Source: Notospermus geniculatus (Eukaryota; Nemertea; Pilidiophora; Heteronemertea; Lineidae). Taken from it: a stretch of 64,000 bases of DNA. The position numbers and the translations under genes are program-made. The DNA is taken from positions 436,385-500,384 of the forward strand of contig NMRB01000065.1 of assembly GCA_002633025.1 (NCBI GenBank), read 5' to 3'. Below are positions 43,853-53,525 of this stretch, piece by piece; within the stretch, counting starts at the first letter, position 1; each line of letters starts with the position of its first letter. The notes under the pieces were generated by a model. That model did not search any database. It had not been told where the DNA came from and saw only the letters and a list, made by a program, of their open reading frames with translations.

Positions 43853-44113
43853 CTTCTCCTGAAAAATCTTGCAACCTCGTCGAGTTCCGACTTCCTCTCT
43901 CTCCATGCACGTCGCCTTTTTCTTACTTAACTGACACCTGTACCCGGCGTTATTCGCACACACATTTACTGTAGTGCAACCTCGGGTCAGAAGGCACAAT
44001 ACGGCACATTCTAAATGCAATAATCCCACCTGTAGATTCACAGAATCCGAGTGAATTATCTGTAAGTCTTGAACGATCATTCTATACGCTGTGGAAAGTC
44101 TTCTGGTCGCCAT
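43853..44113 (-). CDS. Exon P1: PAN/apple-like N-terminal exon (87 codons)
   Basis: Identical in length to the other three P exons and nearly identical in sequence to P4. ATG context AAAATGG; donor GAGAAG then GTAAAA. Cysteines at 36, 40, 46, 52, 60, 69 and 81. The frame is open upstream for 15 more codons before a stop (VVTSIS...QFK, partly conserved with P4), so either that is 5' UTR or the exon starts at an internal acceptor such as TTAACCAG. Confidence 0.75.
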
Positions 44114-44924
44114 TTTGAACTGGTTAACACATGAACATGTCGAAATCGAAGTGACCACTCTTTAACTCGGTGGGTCTTGGTTTTTAGCACATCACATTAA
44201 TGTTCGAACCCTGCACCAAATAACCTTTTGTCTTTTCGAACCTGCACTCTGCACGTCAAACTAAGCTTCTCCATGGCTGCATGATAGATAAAATTGTGCT
44301 CAAGAGGAAAAGGACAGAATTTTCGATTGCTGGCGGTTTGTGGAGAAGTGCCTCCTTACGTAAAAAAATTGGGTCCATCTACTGGTCTGATATAAAAAAA
44401 AGGGTAGACGTGTCTCTCTGATGGACGTGACCTCCCTATCTCCAGGCATCGATTGTCTTCACGCTGGCGCTTACAATCTCTGCCACCAAACGCCGGATTA
44501 CTTACTCTCCTTCCGCAGCAAGAAAAATAGTGCGTATGAAAATATCAACAACTACTATCTCATCATCGTTTATTTCACAGTAACATTATGTTTTTGTAAT
44601 TGTTGCAACATTTAAGAGTATGAAAGGTATAATTAAATTTTGTAAGTTTGTGCCTGAATAAAAATGCCAAAAATCCTGGCAAACGGAAAGTTGGTGATGC
44701 GGCCATTTGGTGGCAATGGTATCACCAGCGCAGCGGAAGTTGATACCGATTGTGCGCAGTATGGTGACCTCCTCCCCCCCATAACGATACCCCCCCAAAA
44801 AAGAAAAAATCGTCGACAAACCTCTTAATGATCGGTCATCTGAAAACTGCTCCCGAAAATCGACCAGGTCCAGTGCAACTCGGCTGATCAATGAGTTTTT
44901 TCCGCGGGGTGGGTCGACTCTGAG
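44114..44924. other. 5' flank of unit 1
   Basis: 44310-44375 is a diverged relative of the 36822-36874 arm. No promoter element or upstream exon stands out. Confidence 0.4.
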
Positions 44925-46400
44925 GAGGAAAGCCTGGCACCCTGATTGTTGCTTCAGCTTTAGACGATAAAATCAGGGCACCATCCCCTCCTCCTCCTCC
45001 TCGATGACAGATTGGCAGTGTACCTTAAGTTGCATGAATATTGTTAAACTCAAATATCGAGTCTTTCAAATACTGAGTCTTTTCTAGAGTTTCAGATTGT
45101 AAAGTTCCACTTGAAAAAGACCCTGGTTGGGGTCGAAAATTCGTGAATTCTGGAGATTGACTTTTTGCTTATTATCATTTTGTGTGTCAATTTTGTGCTA
45201 TTCTGTATCTTGGAAACTCAAACATACGACAGCTTATGTGGTGGACTCAATGAAGATCGTTACCTGCGCGCACATGCTGTGCATTATTGAGTTCGAAGAA
45301 GTACAATAAAAAATTTTTCTTCGAGAAGGAAAAAAGAAAAGTACTTTTCCAAAGGACTGAATGAGTTTAACATGAGGAAAACATCTTCTGCTCTCCATCC
45401 AGAATACACGTATATTTGACGTTTCGGTAGCATTCTTGAACGACGAAATGCTCTCTTAAGTGTGACCCCACGATGGAGTGAGAATGCTTACTGAAACTCC
45501 ACACCATCATCAGGTTCGGCTCACTCGTAAGCAAAACACGGCGAGGCCTTCGCTGCTCAGTAATTCACTATTAATGAGGATTTTCACAAAAGCCTTTGTT
45601 GCTTTTGTCATGGTTTTGTCAATGGTGCAGTCATTTTGTTGAGGCTTACAAAGTTCTCAACCTGTTGATCAAAGATGTATTGAACTTAAAACAACCTGAC
45701 TAGTATGAAAAAAAAACCCAGAGATACAAAAGACTTTAATATTATTATTGATTTAAAAATTCAGTTCAAAATATACAATATATGTAGTTCATGACACGAT
45801 GAAAAATAATTAGAAAATAATTAAATCCAGTGAGGGATTATGGGTTTATCCAGGAGCGGATCCAGAATCATGGGAAAGAGGGGGCACAGCCAGCGCACAT
45901 CGTGGAAAACCTCGGTCATATTTTAACATCTTTTCACAATTTCGAAATTTCCCGGTCAATTTTAAAGATTTTCCACAAAATAGAGGGGGCACGGGCCGGG
46001 TGTGCCCCCCCCCTTGGATCCGCGCCTGTTATCTACTTGATGTTGGCACATTTTGTCGTCTTCGACTTTCCGTTCAGAAAATGACGACAAATAATGTGAG
46101 GTTTACCGCTATACAGACTCGAGGGACTGAACATTATGGGCCGTATGCACCAAGCAGAATTATCGTGAACTCAGGTTGAGCCACAACTTTTCCATTGTCA
46201 CATCATGCCCTGGCAAACGTGAACAATTGAAAAGTTGTGGCTCAACCTGAGTTGAAGATAATCTTCGTTTGGTGCATACGGCTGAATCCAGTTTTCACAC
46301 TTTACCGGAGGTCGGTCTGGGACTCGTGGAGCAGCCCAGTAGTCAGCGCTCATTTGATCCTTTCAGACCAGTAGGCAGTACAAATCGGAGATGCGACCGG
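44925..46400. repeat. Shared upstream repeat of the array, copy in front of unit 1
   Basis: Collinear with 37245-38170 but longer, because it contains the MITE at 46140-46282 and other insertions. The region 45590-45690 also matches 26250-26360 in front of unit 3, so all three units carried this flank. Confidence 0.6.
46140..46282. mobile_element. MITE, 143 bp, ~50-bp inverted arms
   Basis: The ends GCCGTATGCACCAAGCAG / TTTGGTGCATACGGC continue through AACTCAGGTTGAGCCACAAC and its exact reverse complement. It forms an almost complete hairpin with a short loop. Confidence 0.85.
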
Positions 46401-46459
46401 GAATCGAACCGGCAGCCCCCTTCCACAAAGTACTGCGCCGCTCTATTTCTGAGGCTGCT
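46385..46459 (-). mobile_element. tRNA-like SINE head
   Basis: On the minus strand a near-consensus T-arm and B box (GCCGGTTCGATTCCCGGTC) follows a D-arm-like AGAGCGGCGCAGTAC. The acceptor stem is not convincing. Confidence 0.45.
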
Positions 46460-47116
46460 TATTGATACCAAACAGATTTTCCTTCCAGTCCAAAATCTAA
46501 TCCAAACGTCATGAAATTGGGTGCCACAGCCTGTTCGATCATGGAGGTATAAATGACACCTCCATGGTTCGATGTAGGCCTACAAGACACCCAGTAGCAA
46601 GTCTTTGCCCGTCTAATGCCCGACGTAATATAACCTATGTACAAATGTAAGCCCTATTCAGGGCAGAAATGCATCAATTTGCCCTGAGTGCAAAGTTCTA
46701 ACACATAGAAAGCCAGATATTATCATATCTCCATCCCTACTTCCAAGTTTTTAGTGTCCGTGTTTACTCGGTTAGTTGCGGATGGCCTTGACCCAAACGT
46801 CTGAATAGCGACGTTCTCTTTCTGTGTTGTCGATGCTGATTGGCTCGCCCCGTTCAGCATCTCTCTGTGTGACATCATGTGATACACTCGGGATGCTGCT
46901 CTTCCATTCCCCGATGCTTCTATATTGGCCAGATGTGCTGCAACTGAAGAAAATATTAATGTCTGTAATGATGATATAACCGAACAAGTTGAATCGGGCT
47001 GCAGCGTAACGTAGCCAAGCCCCATGTGTGGGTCCTAACCCGAACTGTCACAAGAAATCAGCCACTGGCGTAACGTGGTGGAGTATGTACCGTGGATATT
47101 ACTCCATAACTAAAAC
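46460..47116. other. 3' flank of the downstream MOLO1-like gene
   Basis: Contains overlapping short frames on both strands (46723-47025) without support. No clear AATAAA close to the gene's stop codon. Confidence 0.4.
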
Positions 47117-47360
47117 CTACCCTCTCCCGTCCTCACTGCTTGAGCACGATTCGCTAGACGTTCTGGAAGTGGAATACTCTTCCAATTTCTTATGCATCAT
47201 CTGTTTCACCCTCTTCGCTCGGGCTGTCTTGATGACGTAATTGCTTGATTTGCAGGCAAGGTAGCAGACGGCAAAAACTATACCGGCCGGAGCCAGGGTG
47301 AAGGCCACAACCAACCAGATAGTCCGGGACATCAGACACGATCCGTCCTTGATCATTTTC
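47117..47360 (-). CDS. Last coding exon of the 47-49 kb MOLO1-like gene
   Basis: Acceptor CCTTCGCCAG. Encodes KMIKDGSC, the membrane segment IWLVVAFTLAPAGIVFAVCY, then a cytoplasmic tail with basic residues and a serine/glutamate-rich end. Confidence 0.8.
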
Positions 47361-49745
47361 CTGGCGAAGGGAAAGATTGCAGGTATGTATTCCGCAAGGA
47401 GATCAATCACCTCTAGGCCCTCTTACGAAAGATAATGACTGGCTTAGGACACAAACGTCTCACTTTCAGTGCGATATACACATGTACCCAAAGACAGCCT
47501 CACGATGGCGATTTTATGTATTTTATTTTATATATTTTGCTCAGAACTGCATCAAACTTCAACACAGCGTTCACAAAGAGATTATGAATAATTCTTACTT
47601 GTACTTCAGTATAAGGACTTTCAACCCTTCTACATGCTTCCCTTGCTTTATGAGTCGTTCAGCTTCAATACTTGGCCGCTTCTTCAGGCACTCCGGTTGT
47701 AGGCGCAAGAGGGTCGTTTGATCGAAGGCTACTGCGTACTGGAATGTTTGATCAAATTGATAAAGCACTCATTGTGACGGTGCACCTTTACAATCTGCAG
47801 TTTGATCTCTAATGCTGCTTTCTCATTGATTTCATTTCAGCAATCTCGACAAGCATGATCGTCCCATTCGGTAAGATACCAAGTCTGCATGAACAAGTAG
47901 GCTACTATATACGAAAGCAAAGAAGGCTTATTCAATCTCCAAGCTTGAACCCGAACTTCAACGTTCAAACTTGCACGCGCGGACTTCAATCTTCAAACTT
48001 TTTACGTGGCACAGTCCGAATTCAAGCATGAACATTGAAGTCCGGTGTGACAGGGATCAAAGTCCCGCCCCCCTGGAATCAAAATCCCGTCTTATTGTTC
48101 AGCGAGGGATTAGAATATATGGCTAGAGAGACCATGACCATTTGAATATTCCCTTACAATAGCGGACTATTGTTTGGCGGACTTGCATTCCTAGGACGTT
48201 GATTCCTGTCACACCGGAGATTCAAGCTTGAAGATTGAAGTTTATGAAGATTGAAGTTCACCGAATTCAACCTTGAAGATTGTAGATTGAAAAAATGAGC
48301 TTCCTGGGCTTTCGTCCATACGCACTGTAGAACATACCTGTTCTGTTTCATTTGACAGGGCAATAATCAAGCCGTTTCTACAGTTACCCAAACTCCATAT
48401 CTTCATCATTTCGTCAGCGAACGCATCGATGTCTATTTGTTCCCAAGTCAGGTTACCACTAGAAAATTGAAATCAATACAAATGACAGTAATGAATCGAA
48501 TCGGTCGTCAGGTCATGGGTTGAATACCTACAATGACAACTCTGTATTTTTTTTATTGATGGACGGTTTCCGTGTCAGGCCCGACCAATTTGTGTGGATT
48601 TGGGCCGTTTTTCGACTAATCACTGCGTCTTTTTTGTCTCACTTAATGTGGATCTCTCTCAAATTTCCCGACTATTCAACCAATGGAATTTTTGATACAC
48701 TGGCGCCAGATTTTGAAGTGGCTGCATCTGCAAATATTTCTCCTGCGATACACATGTTCGTGAAACTCGCAATAGATTGCGGGGGTTTTTAGGTGAAAAT
48801 CGACCAAATTTTTAACGGTATGCGAGATTACCCTCACCTTCCTTCTGAGCGAAGCTTGTTCATCGCTGCAATTCCAATTTTGAAGCCTTCGTCGCCCTCT
48901 GTGGCTTTCTGTAACGGTTCACATTTACCACATGCGCACGATTCCTTCTCCACCAGTTTAATCAGATCACCAAGCTCTTTGACCTTATCTAAAAGATGAT
49001 AGCATAATCAAGTTAGATGATGCCATTGTTAACAAGACGTCCATGTGGTGATACCCCAATCGTCGCGGTAGGTCGGGATAGGCATACTTTTCGGCTGACA
49101 AAAATCCTTTGCAATTTTAAATTTTGTAACGTCATGCAGGTTCAGGGCATTGGTCAAACAGTGAATTGTACCCACTGCAGTCGCCTCATCTCAACATGCT
49201 ATCAAGCGTTGGGTGGGGGGGGGGTTACAAGTACATGTATCTGCAACTTCTTTGAAAATAAGGACACCAGTCAGCAGTCAGCAGCTTTCTCCAAGGATTC
49301 GTTAAGGGGGCCGATGGCAAAACGAAGAAAACATGGTTTGACAGCAGCTCGACGTAGACTCGGAATACCAAGTCAGACCAAAGAGAGCTCGCCAACCACA
49401 CACAACAGATTGAGATGTGCGTGGAAAGCCTTCATCGATGGTCACCACTGGCCGAACGGCAAGGCCTTGTTTCTTTTCAACAACAATTTCACCAAATCAA
49501 TTTCAAAAGTAACAATTAACCAAGATGGAGTAATTGGTTATCATAGGCATACGCCTACCTTTCTCGAGAATCCTGTCTGGATCGCATATGTCATGGCCGT
49601 GGCCCCCGCAACGTGCATCATTTGGATTAGAAGGATATGTGTTTACCGTCCATCCAGTGGGTTGAGATGAAGGCTTAGATGCCGAGATCGATGTGAGGAG
49701 AATGAAAAACGATGCTACCGTTCGTGAAGAGACTGGGAAAACCAT
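47117..49745 (-). CDS. MOLO1-like single-pass membrane protein, five coding exons, 280 aa
   Basis: Coding exons 49745-49559, 48988-48838, 48458-48338, 47738-47599 and 47360-47117 join with intron phases 1, 2, 0, 2 and keep one frame to a TAA/TAG-free 280-residue product. Order: signal peptide (about 1-22, ASFFILLTSISAS), a CGG...ICDPDRIL motif, a helix then ESCACGKC, a KIGIAAMNKL strand, a GNCRNGLIIALS strand, and a membrane segment at about 214-236 followed by a basic, serine-rich tail. This is the layout of the MOLO1 family (TPM-like ectodomain; the nematode founder modulates levamisole-type acetylcholine receptors). The role here is inferred. The paralogue at 54804-58452 has the same phases. 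Intron 3 contains an M1 MITE. Confidence 0.8.
47599..47738 (-). CDS. Fourth coding exon of the 47-49 kb MOLO1-like gene
   Basis: Acceptor AAACATTCCAG, donor TACAA then GTAAGA, phase 0 to phase 2. Corresponds in length and phase to 55709-55845 of the paralogue. This is the membrane-proximal helical end of the ectodomain. Confidence 0.75.
48043..48216. mobile_element. MITE family M1, copy 3, in an intron
   Basis: The ends CGGTGTGACAGGGATCAAAG and (reverse complement) CGGTGTGACAGGAATCAACG match the copies at 19875 and 33490. It sits within a cluster of TTCAAGCTTGAA / GAAGATTGAAG inverted words in intron 3 of the MOLO1-like gene. Confidence 0.85.
48338..48458 (-). CDS. Third coding exon of the 47-49 kb MOLO1-like gene
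   Basis: Acceptor TCAATTTTCTAG, donor GAACAG then GTATGT. Forty codons ending in the NGLIIALSNETEQ strand, with one cysteine (GNC) matching FGFCGDN of the paralogue. Confidence 0.8.
48838..48988 (-). CDS. Second coding exon of the 47-49 kb MOLO1-like gene
   Basis: Acceptor CATCTTTTAG, donor GGAAG then GTGAGG, phase 1 to phase 2. Encodes the helix VKELGDLIKLVEKESCACG and the strand FKIGIAAMNKL of the TPM-like fold. Confidence 0.8.
49559..49745 (-). CDS. First coding exon of the 47-49 kb MOLO1-like gene
   Basis: The ATG at 49745 lies 21 bases inside an exon whose acceptor (TTGATTTCAG) is at 49767, so a noncoding exon precedes it. Encodes the signal peptide and the DICDPDRILEK motif. The donor is GAGAAAG then GTAGGC (phase 1). 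Confidence 0.8.
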
Positions 49746-49766
49746 AGCGGCTTCTATCGTCGTAAG

Positions 49767-51672
49767 CTGAAATCAATACAAAGGTGACGGAATTAATGAA
49801 TCCGTCGACTGGCAGTGTACGGTGAAAGTCCAGTTTGAAATTTTCAGGCCATTTCCAGATGCCATGCCATAATGTGTGTTCCCTGGAGTCGGACAGCGCT
49901 GGACGCTTGCCGTCATGCCAAATATCATATTGGGCTTTGCCGCAGCAAATAAGGCGCGAAAATACGCTTTTGTTGACTGCATTTAGTTACATGTACGTGT
50001 GCTCGCTTTTAATCACGTAACGTTATTCTGATCAGAGCCCCCCCCCCCCAGGACAGCTCTTGCTGTATTCAACAGGAAGGCACCCAGAAGTCTTGTTAGA
50101 CCTTTATATCATCATAAACTGCTCTTTGAGTTTTCATCCAATGACCTTAGCCACAACATGATAGCAGTTGATCAACATCCTGTATCATGAAATCGTCCTT
50201 TCATAATTTTTTGTTTGATTGGCACAAAAATCCTTTTCGATCTCCATCAAGTCCAACGATGTCAAGATATTTAACAATACTGATTATTTAGTAAATATTT
50301 GCATCGATGTCTTATCACTCGCGGTCAAGTGATGGGAATGAACCGTTTTGTTCGGGACGACGCGGGAAGGCCGCGGGTAGTTTACCCCCGGAAAGCGTTC
50401 CTGCAAGTTTTTATATATATTAAAGATACAAAGAGATTCTCGTTTGTCGTCTTTAGCTTGCGGGTTCAAACCAGGAGAAGGCTGTTTGTCGACCCAGTTG
50501 CTGGCGTACAAACTGTTAATGTCGTCTAAACCAGTGTACCCTGCAGGTTACGGAGTTAGGGTGGTTAGCGTTGACGGTTAGGGTCAGGACTAGGTTTAGG
50601 ATTAGGGTAGGGGTCAGTGACAAGTGTTGAGGGTCAGGGTTAGGGTTAGGAGTAGGGACTTGGGCTAGGAATTAGTGTGTAGGATCAGGACTGGACGACA
50701 TTCACCCATTCAGCGTTGCTGGCCGTCTTGTTCATTTTTGCGTTCTTAATCTGTGCAGTGCGTCGTCAAAGCTTTTTCTAATAGCACAAAATTCCACTTC
50801 CCACTTTGAAATAAATCTTTGGTTTTTTGTCTATAAGAGTGTACAATACATTCTTACCATATCAAAGAGGAGTGATTTTATAAAAAAATGAATTCTGTAA
50901 ACAGAACTTGCCTCGAGTACCACCCGCAGAATACGTCTTCCTTCTTATAAAGTTTGTGAACAATGGTCAGGTAAACTATGTTTCAGAATTATTAGTAACG
51001 TAACAACCCTAGTGCGTTGTTCACTCCCAACCAAGCTTCATGTAGATGTAATCAGTGCTGAAGTAGATTGTAGGAAATTCCGTCATATTGAAGTAGTATC
51101 AGGTTTCAATCCATCTCAGTGCAAAGATAGTTTGTATGTTTAGGGTAATATACTTTTTTTGTAGTTTATTCAGGCATGTCAGGGTATCCATTTAGAGCTT
51201 CTGTAGAAGAAAAAATCCAGAGGCTGGGCCTACTGATTTAGAAGATATTGTTGCTTGAGACAGAAAGTAGGGCACAATTATTAGGTTTGATGGAATGTAA
51301 AAGAAGCGGGTCGCTGCAACATTACTAGGCCTGTGTTACAGAGTGTAAGACTATCGTTCAGCGACATTTTTAACTTCAACAAATGATATCAATATTAAAA
51401 GTGTCAAATATGAAATAGAAGTCGGGCCTCTAAGGTGAAAGACATATTAAAGTGTCAGTTTACCATTTGCGGGACGGATTAACGATGCGGCAAACTGAGA
51501 TAGGCCTAGGGCTTACTAGGCCTATCAAGCGTGTGAAACAAAAATAGCCTAACTAACTGCGGAACCCTTGCTGCGGAACTAAAGTCTGTGTAGCCTTGAA
51601 TTATGTTAGACCAAAGAGAAACAAAATCAAAATCAAAGACATTGTGTCAAAGACATGTAGCAAAGATCTTAC
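49767..51672. other. Probable first intron (5' UTR intron) of the MOLO1-like gene
   Basis: Lies between the putative noncoding exon (ending 51673) and the first coding exon. It contains the TTAGGG-like stretch at 50560-50690. Otherwise no feature is seen; the frames at 49773-50529 are unsupported. Confidence 0.45.
50560..50690 (+). repeat. Degenerate interstitial telomere-like repeat
   Basis: A G-rich stretch with several TTAGGG hexamers (GGTTAGGGTTAGGAG, GATTAGGGTAGGGG) mixed with variants such as TCAGGG and TTGACGG. TTAGGG is the usual animal telomere unit. Decay indicates an old or noncanonical array. Confidence 0.6.
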
Positions 51673-51770
51673 CTTGTCTTCTTCAGTTATTTCGCTGTTA
51701 TGTCTTGATACTGATCCTGAGATCGCCCATAACCGGACGGCAGGTGGAAACTGATACTCATGCAAATACT
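51673..51770 (-). other. Putative noncoding first exon of the 47-49 kb MOLO1-like gene
   Basis: A strong donor (GAAGACAAG then GTAAGAT) ends at 51673, and a TATA-like box lies about 120 bp upstream of it. The next good acceptor downstream on this strand is immediately before the ATG exon at 49766. The exon's 5' end is an estimate. Confidence 0.4.
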
Positions 51771-51789
51771 TAAAGAATCTGTGAAGTCC

Positions 51790-51803
51790 TTTTATTATCC
51801 AAT
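51790..51803 (-). promoter_or_regulatory. TATA-like box with adjacent ATTGG
   Basis: On the minus strand ATTGGATAATAAAAGG precedes the putative noncoding exon. TAATAAAA resembles a TATA box at the usual distance from a start near 51765-51770. Inference only. Confidence 0.3.
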
Positions 51804-53211
51804 GTTTCCAATATGAATATCACGGAAGTTTTCCTGCTGTCGACTTCAACTTTGTAAAAGATTTGTTACAATGACAACGTTTACAGAGAACGGAGTTGCC
51901 CATTCAGGCTACTTGTTCAGACCAAAGTAGGACACTTGACTGCGAACCTATTCATGGCACCAGACTTGGTTCAAAGCCCCATCTGCAGCAAAAGTAGGTT
52001 ACATGAATCTCTTGAATTAAGTGCGCGGCATCGACGTAGCAGGTAAAAAATGCATAACGAAAAGAACAATTGGTAATTAGGACTCAGAGATCGAGAAGGA
52101 CTTCAATAAATCATCGTCTTCTCAATGCCTACCAAGTACCAGTAAGAAATGACTACATTACTTATATCTTCTGATACGTCTGATACTTACGTCTTCTGAT
52201 ACGGAATTAATATCCAGGAGGGGCAATTCCCATTTGTACGTGTTACGTCACCAGTTTCCTTAATGCCGTGACTTGAAGGGAACAGACCGATGTTATCGGT
52301 GTATTAATGTATTACCTCATATTTGTGCTCGACATTTTCGTGGCTTGATTCAAGGGTTTCTTTGCATAGCCCCCCCCCCCCCATCAAGGGCTAGTATTTG
52401 GTGCATGGCAGCACGTACATGTACATGTATCTCCAGATAGAAAAGTGGCCCAAAATGTTGACGCTATGCTCCAGTGCGGTTTTTGTACGGTTAATACACA
52501 CGAATAACCACTTGGCTGAGGCACTTCGATGGGACCAATCATTAATAAGGTTGCAAATCACGTGCGGAGCTTAGATGGCCCTCTGCGAGCCCTGCGTCAT
52601 TTTCTATGTCGTCGATCACCTCCTTCAGTTCAACGATTGGCCACTTATTTTCGAGACGTTAATCGTTCAATTAACACTTGACAGACTTCTTTTGTCCACA
52701 TTGCCTTTTACCTCTTTTTCATCGGTTTCCTTATTACATCTAATGTTTGGCCATTGAAATATACGACGCACATGCGGCATGTGACAACCCTCTGCTCACT
52801 TGGCAAAGTTTCTTTGCTCATAAAATGTAATTGCCTGCAATATTCGGCATGTCAACGTAGTTCAAGAGGCAATTTTCCCACCAAATTCGAACACTTCTCT
52901 CGCCTCTCGCCGTTGCCGGCCAACGCTAACTCGGCAATTTTTTGGCTAACCATAAAATGTTTGTACGAGCAAGCAAGAATTTTCCATGTGAGTTACGGGT
53001 GTAACCCCTTTCGACACTATCTATATGTAAACATGTACACTCGCGAGATATGAAGGTCACTTGGAAGAGGGCAACGGCTTTACAAACAGCGCCAATTTGA
53101 TGTGTTTCGGAAGTCGTCAGGCTCATATAAATATTTGCTTTCATAACAATCAGAGGCAAACGGTTGATGTATGAGCATCTTGACATCTTGATATCTTTAG
53201 ATTTATCGAGT
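51804..53211. other. Intergenic between the two MOLO1-like genes
   Basis: Short frames only, and a C13 homopolymer near 52371. Nothing recognised. Confidence 0.4.
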
Positions 53212-53525
53212 GGCCTCGCTGTGTGGCTGAGAGGGGCGCCTTGCTCAGGCTGCCGGGAACACCTCAACCCCGGGGCCTCGCTGTGTGGTTGAGAGGGGCG
53301 CCTTGCTCAGGCTGCCGGGAACACTTCAACCCCGGGGCCTCGCCTGTGTGGTTGAGAGGGGCGCCTTGCTCAGGCTGCCGGGAACACTTCAACCCCGGGG
53401 CCTCGCCTGTGTGGTTGAGAGGGGCGCCTTGCTCAGGCTGCCGGGAACACCTCAACCCCGGGGCCTCGCTGTGTGGTTGAGAGGGGCGCCTTGCTCAGGC
53501 TGCCGGGAACACTTCAACCCCGGCG
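53212..53525. repeat. GC-rich minisatellite, 62/63-bp unit, five copies
   Basis: Five nearly identical units (GAGAGGGGCGCCTTGCTCAG, GCTGCCGGGAACAC(C/T)TC, AACCCCGGGGCCTCGC). Units of 62 and 63 bp alternate, so frames that look like peptide repeats (LRGAPCSGCREH on plus, SRQPEQGAPL on minus) shift and are not conserved as protein. Confidence 0.95.

Larger units (their letters stand above)
38923..44113 (-). other. Array unit 1: exons P1, A1 and B1
   Basis: P1 (44113-43853), a 255-bp intron, A1 (43597-42560), then B1 (39921-38923). The A1-to-B1 spacer is 2.6 kb, of which 1.9 kb is one inverted-repeat element; without it the spacer is near that of unit 3. P1+A1 would give 432 residues and P1+B1 419 residues. 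Confidence 0.7.

Noticed and set aside
49017-49670. 217-codon plus-strand frame
   Set aside because: It overlaps the first coding exon of the minus-strand MOLO1-like gene, has no splice context and contains a poly-G run; it is an antisense shadow.
53223-53480. Repeat protein encoded by the 62/63-bp minisatellite
   Set aside because: Unit length alternates and shifts frame; no start, splice or conserved reading frame.
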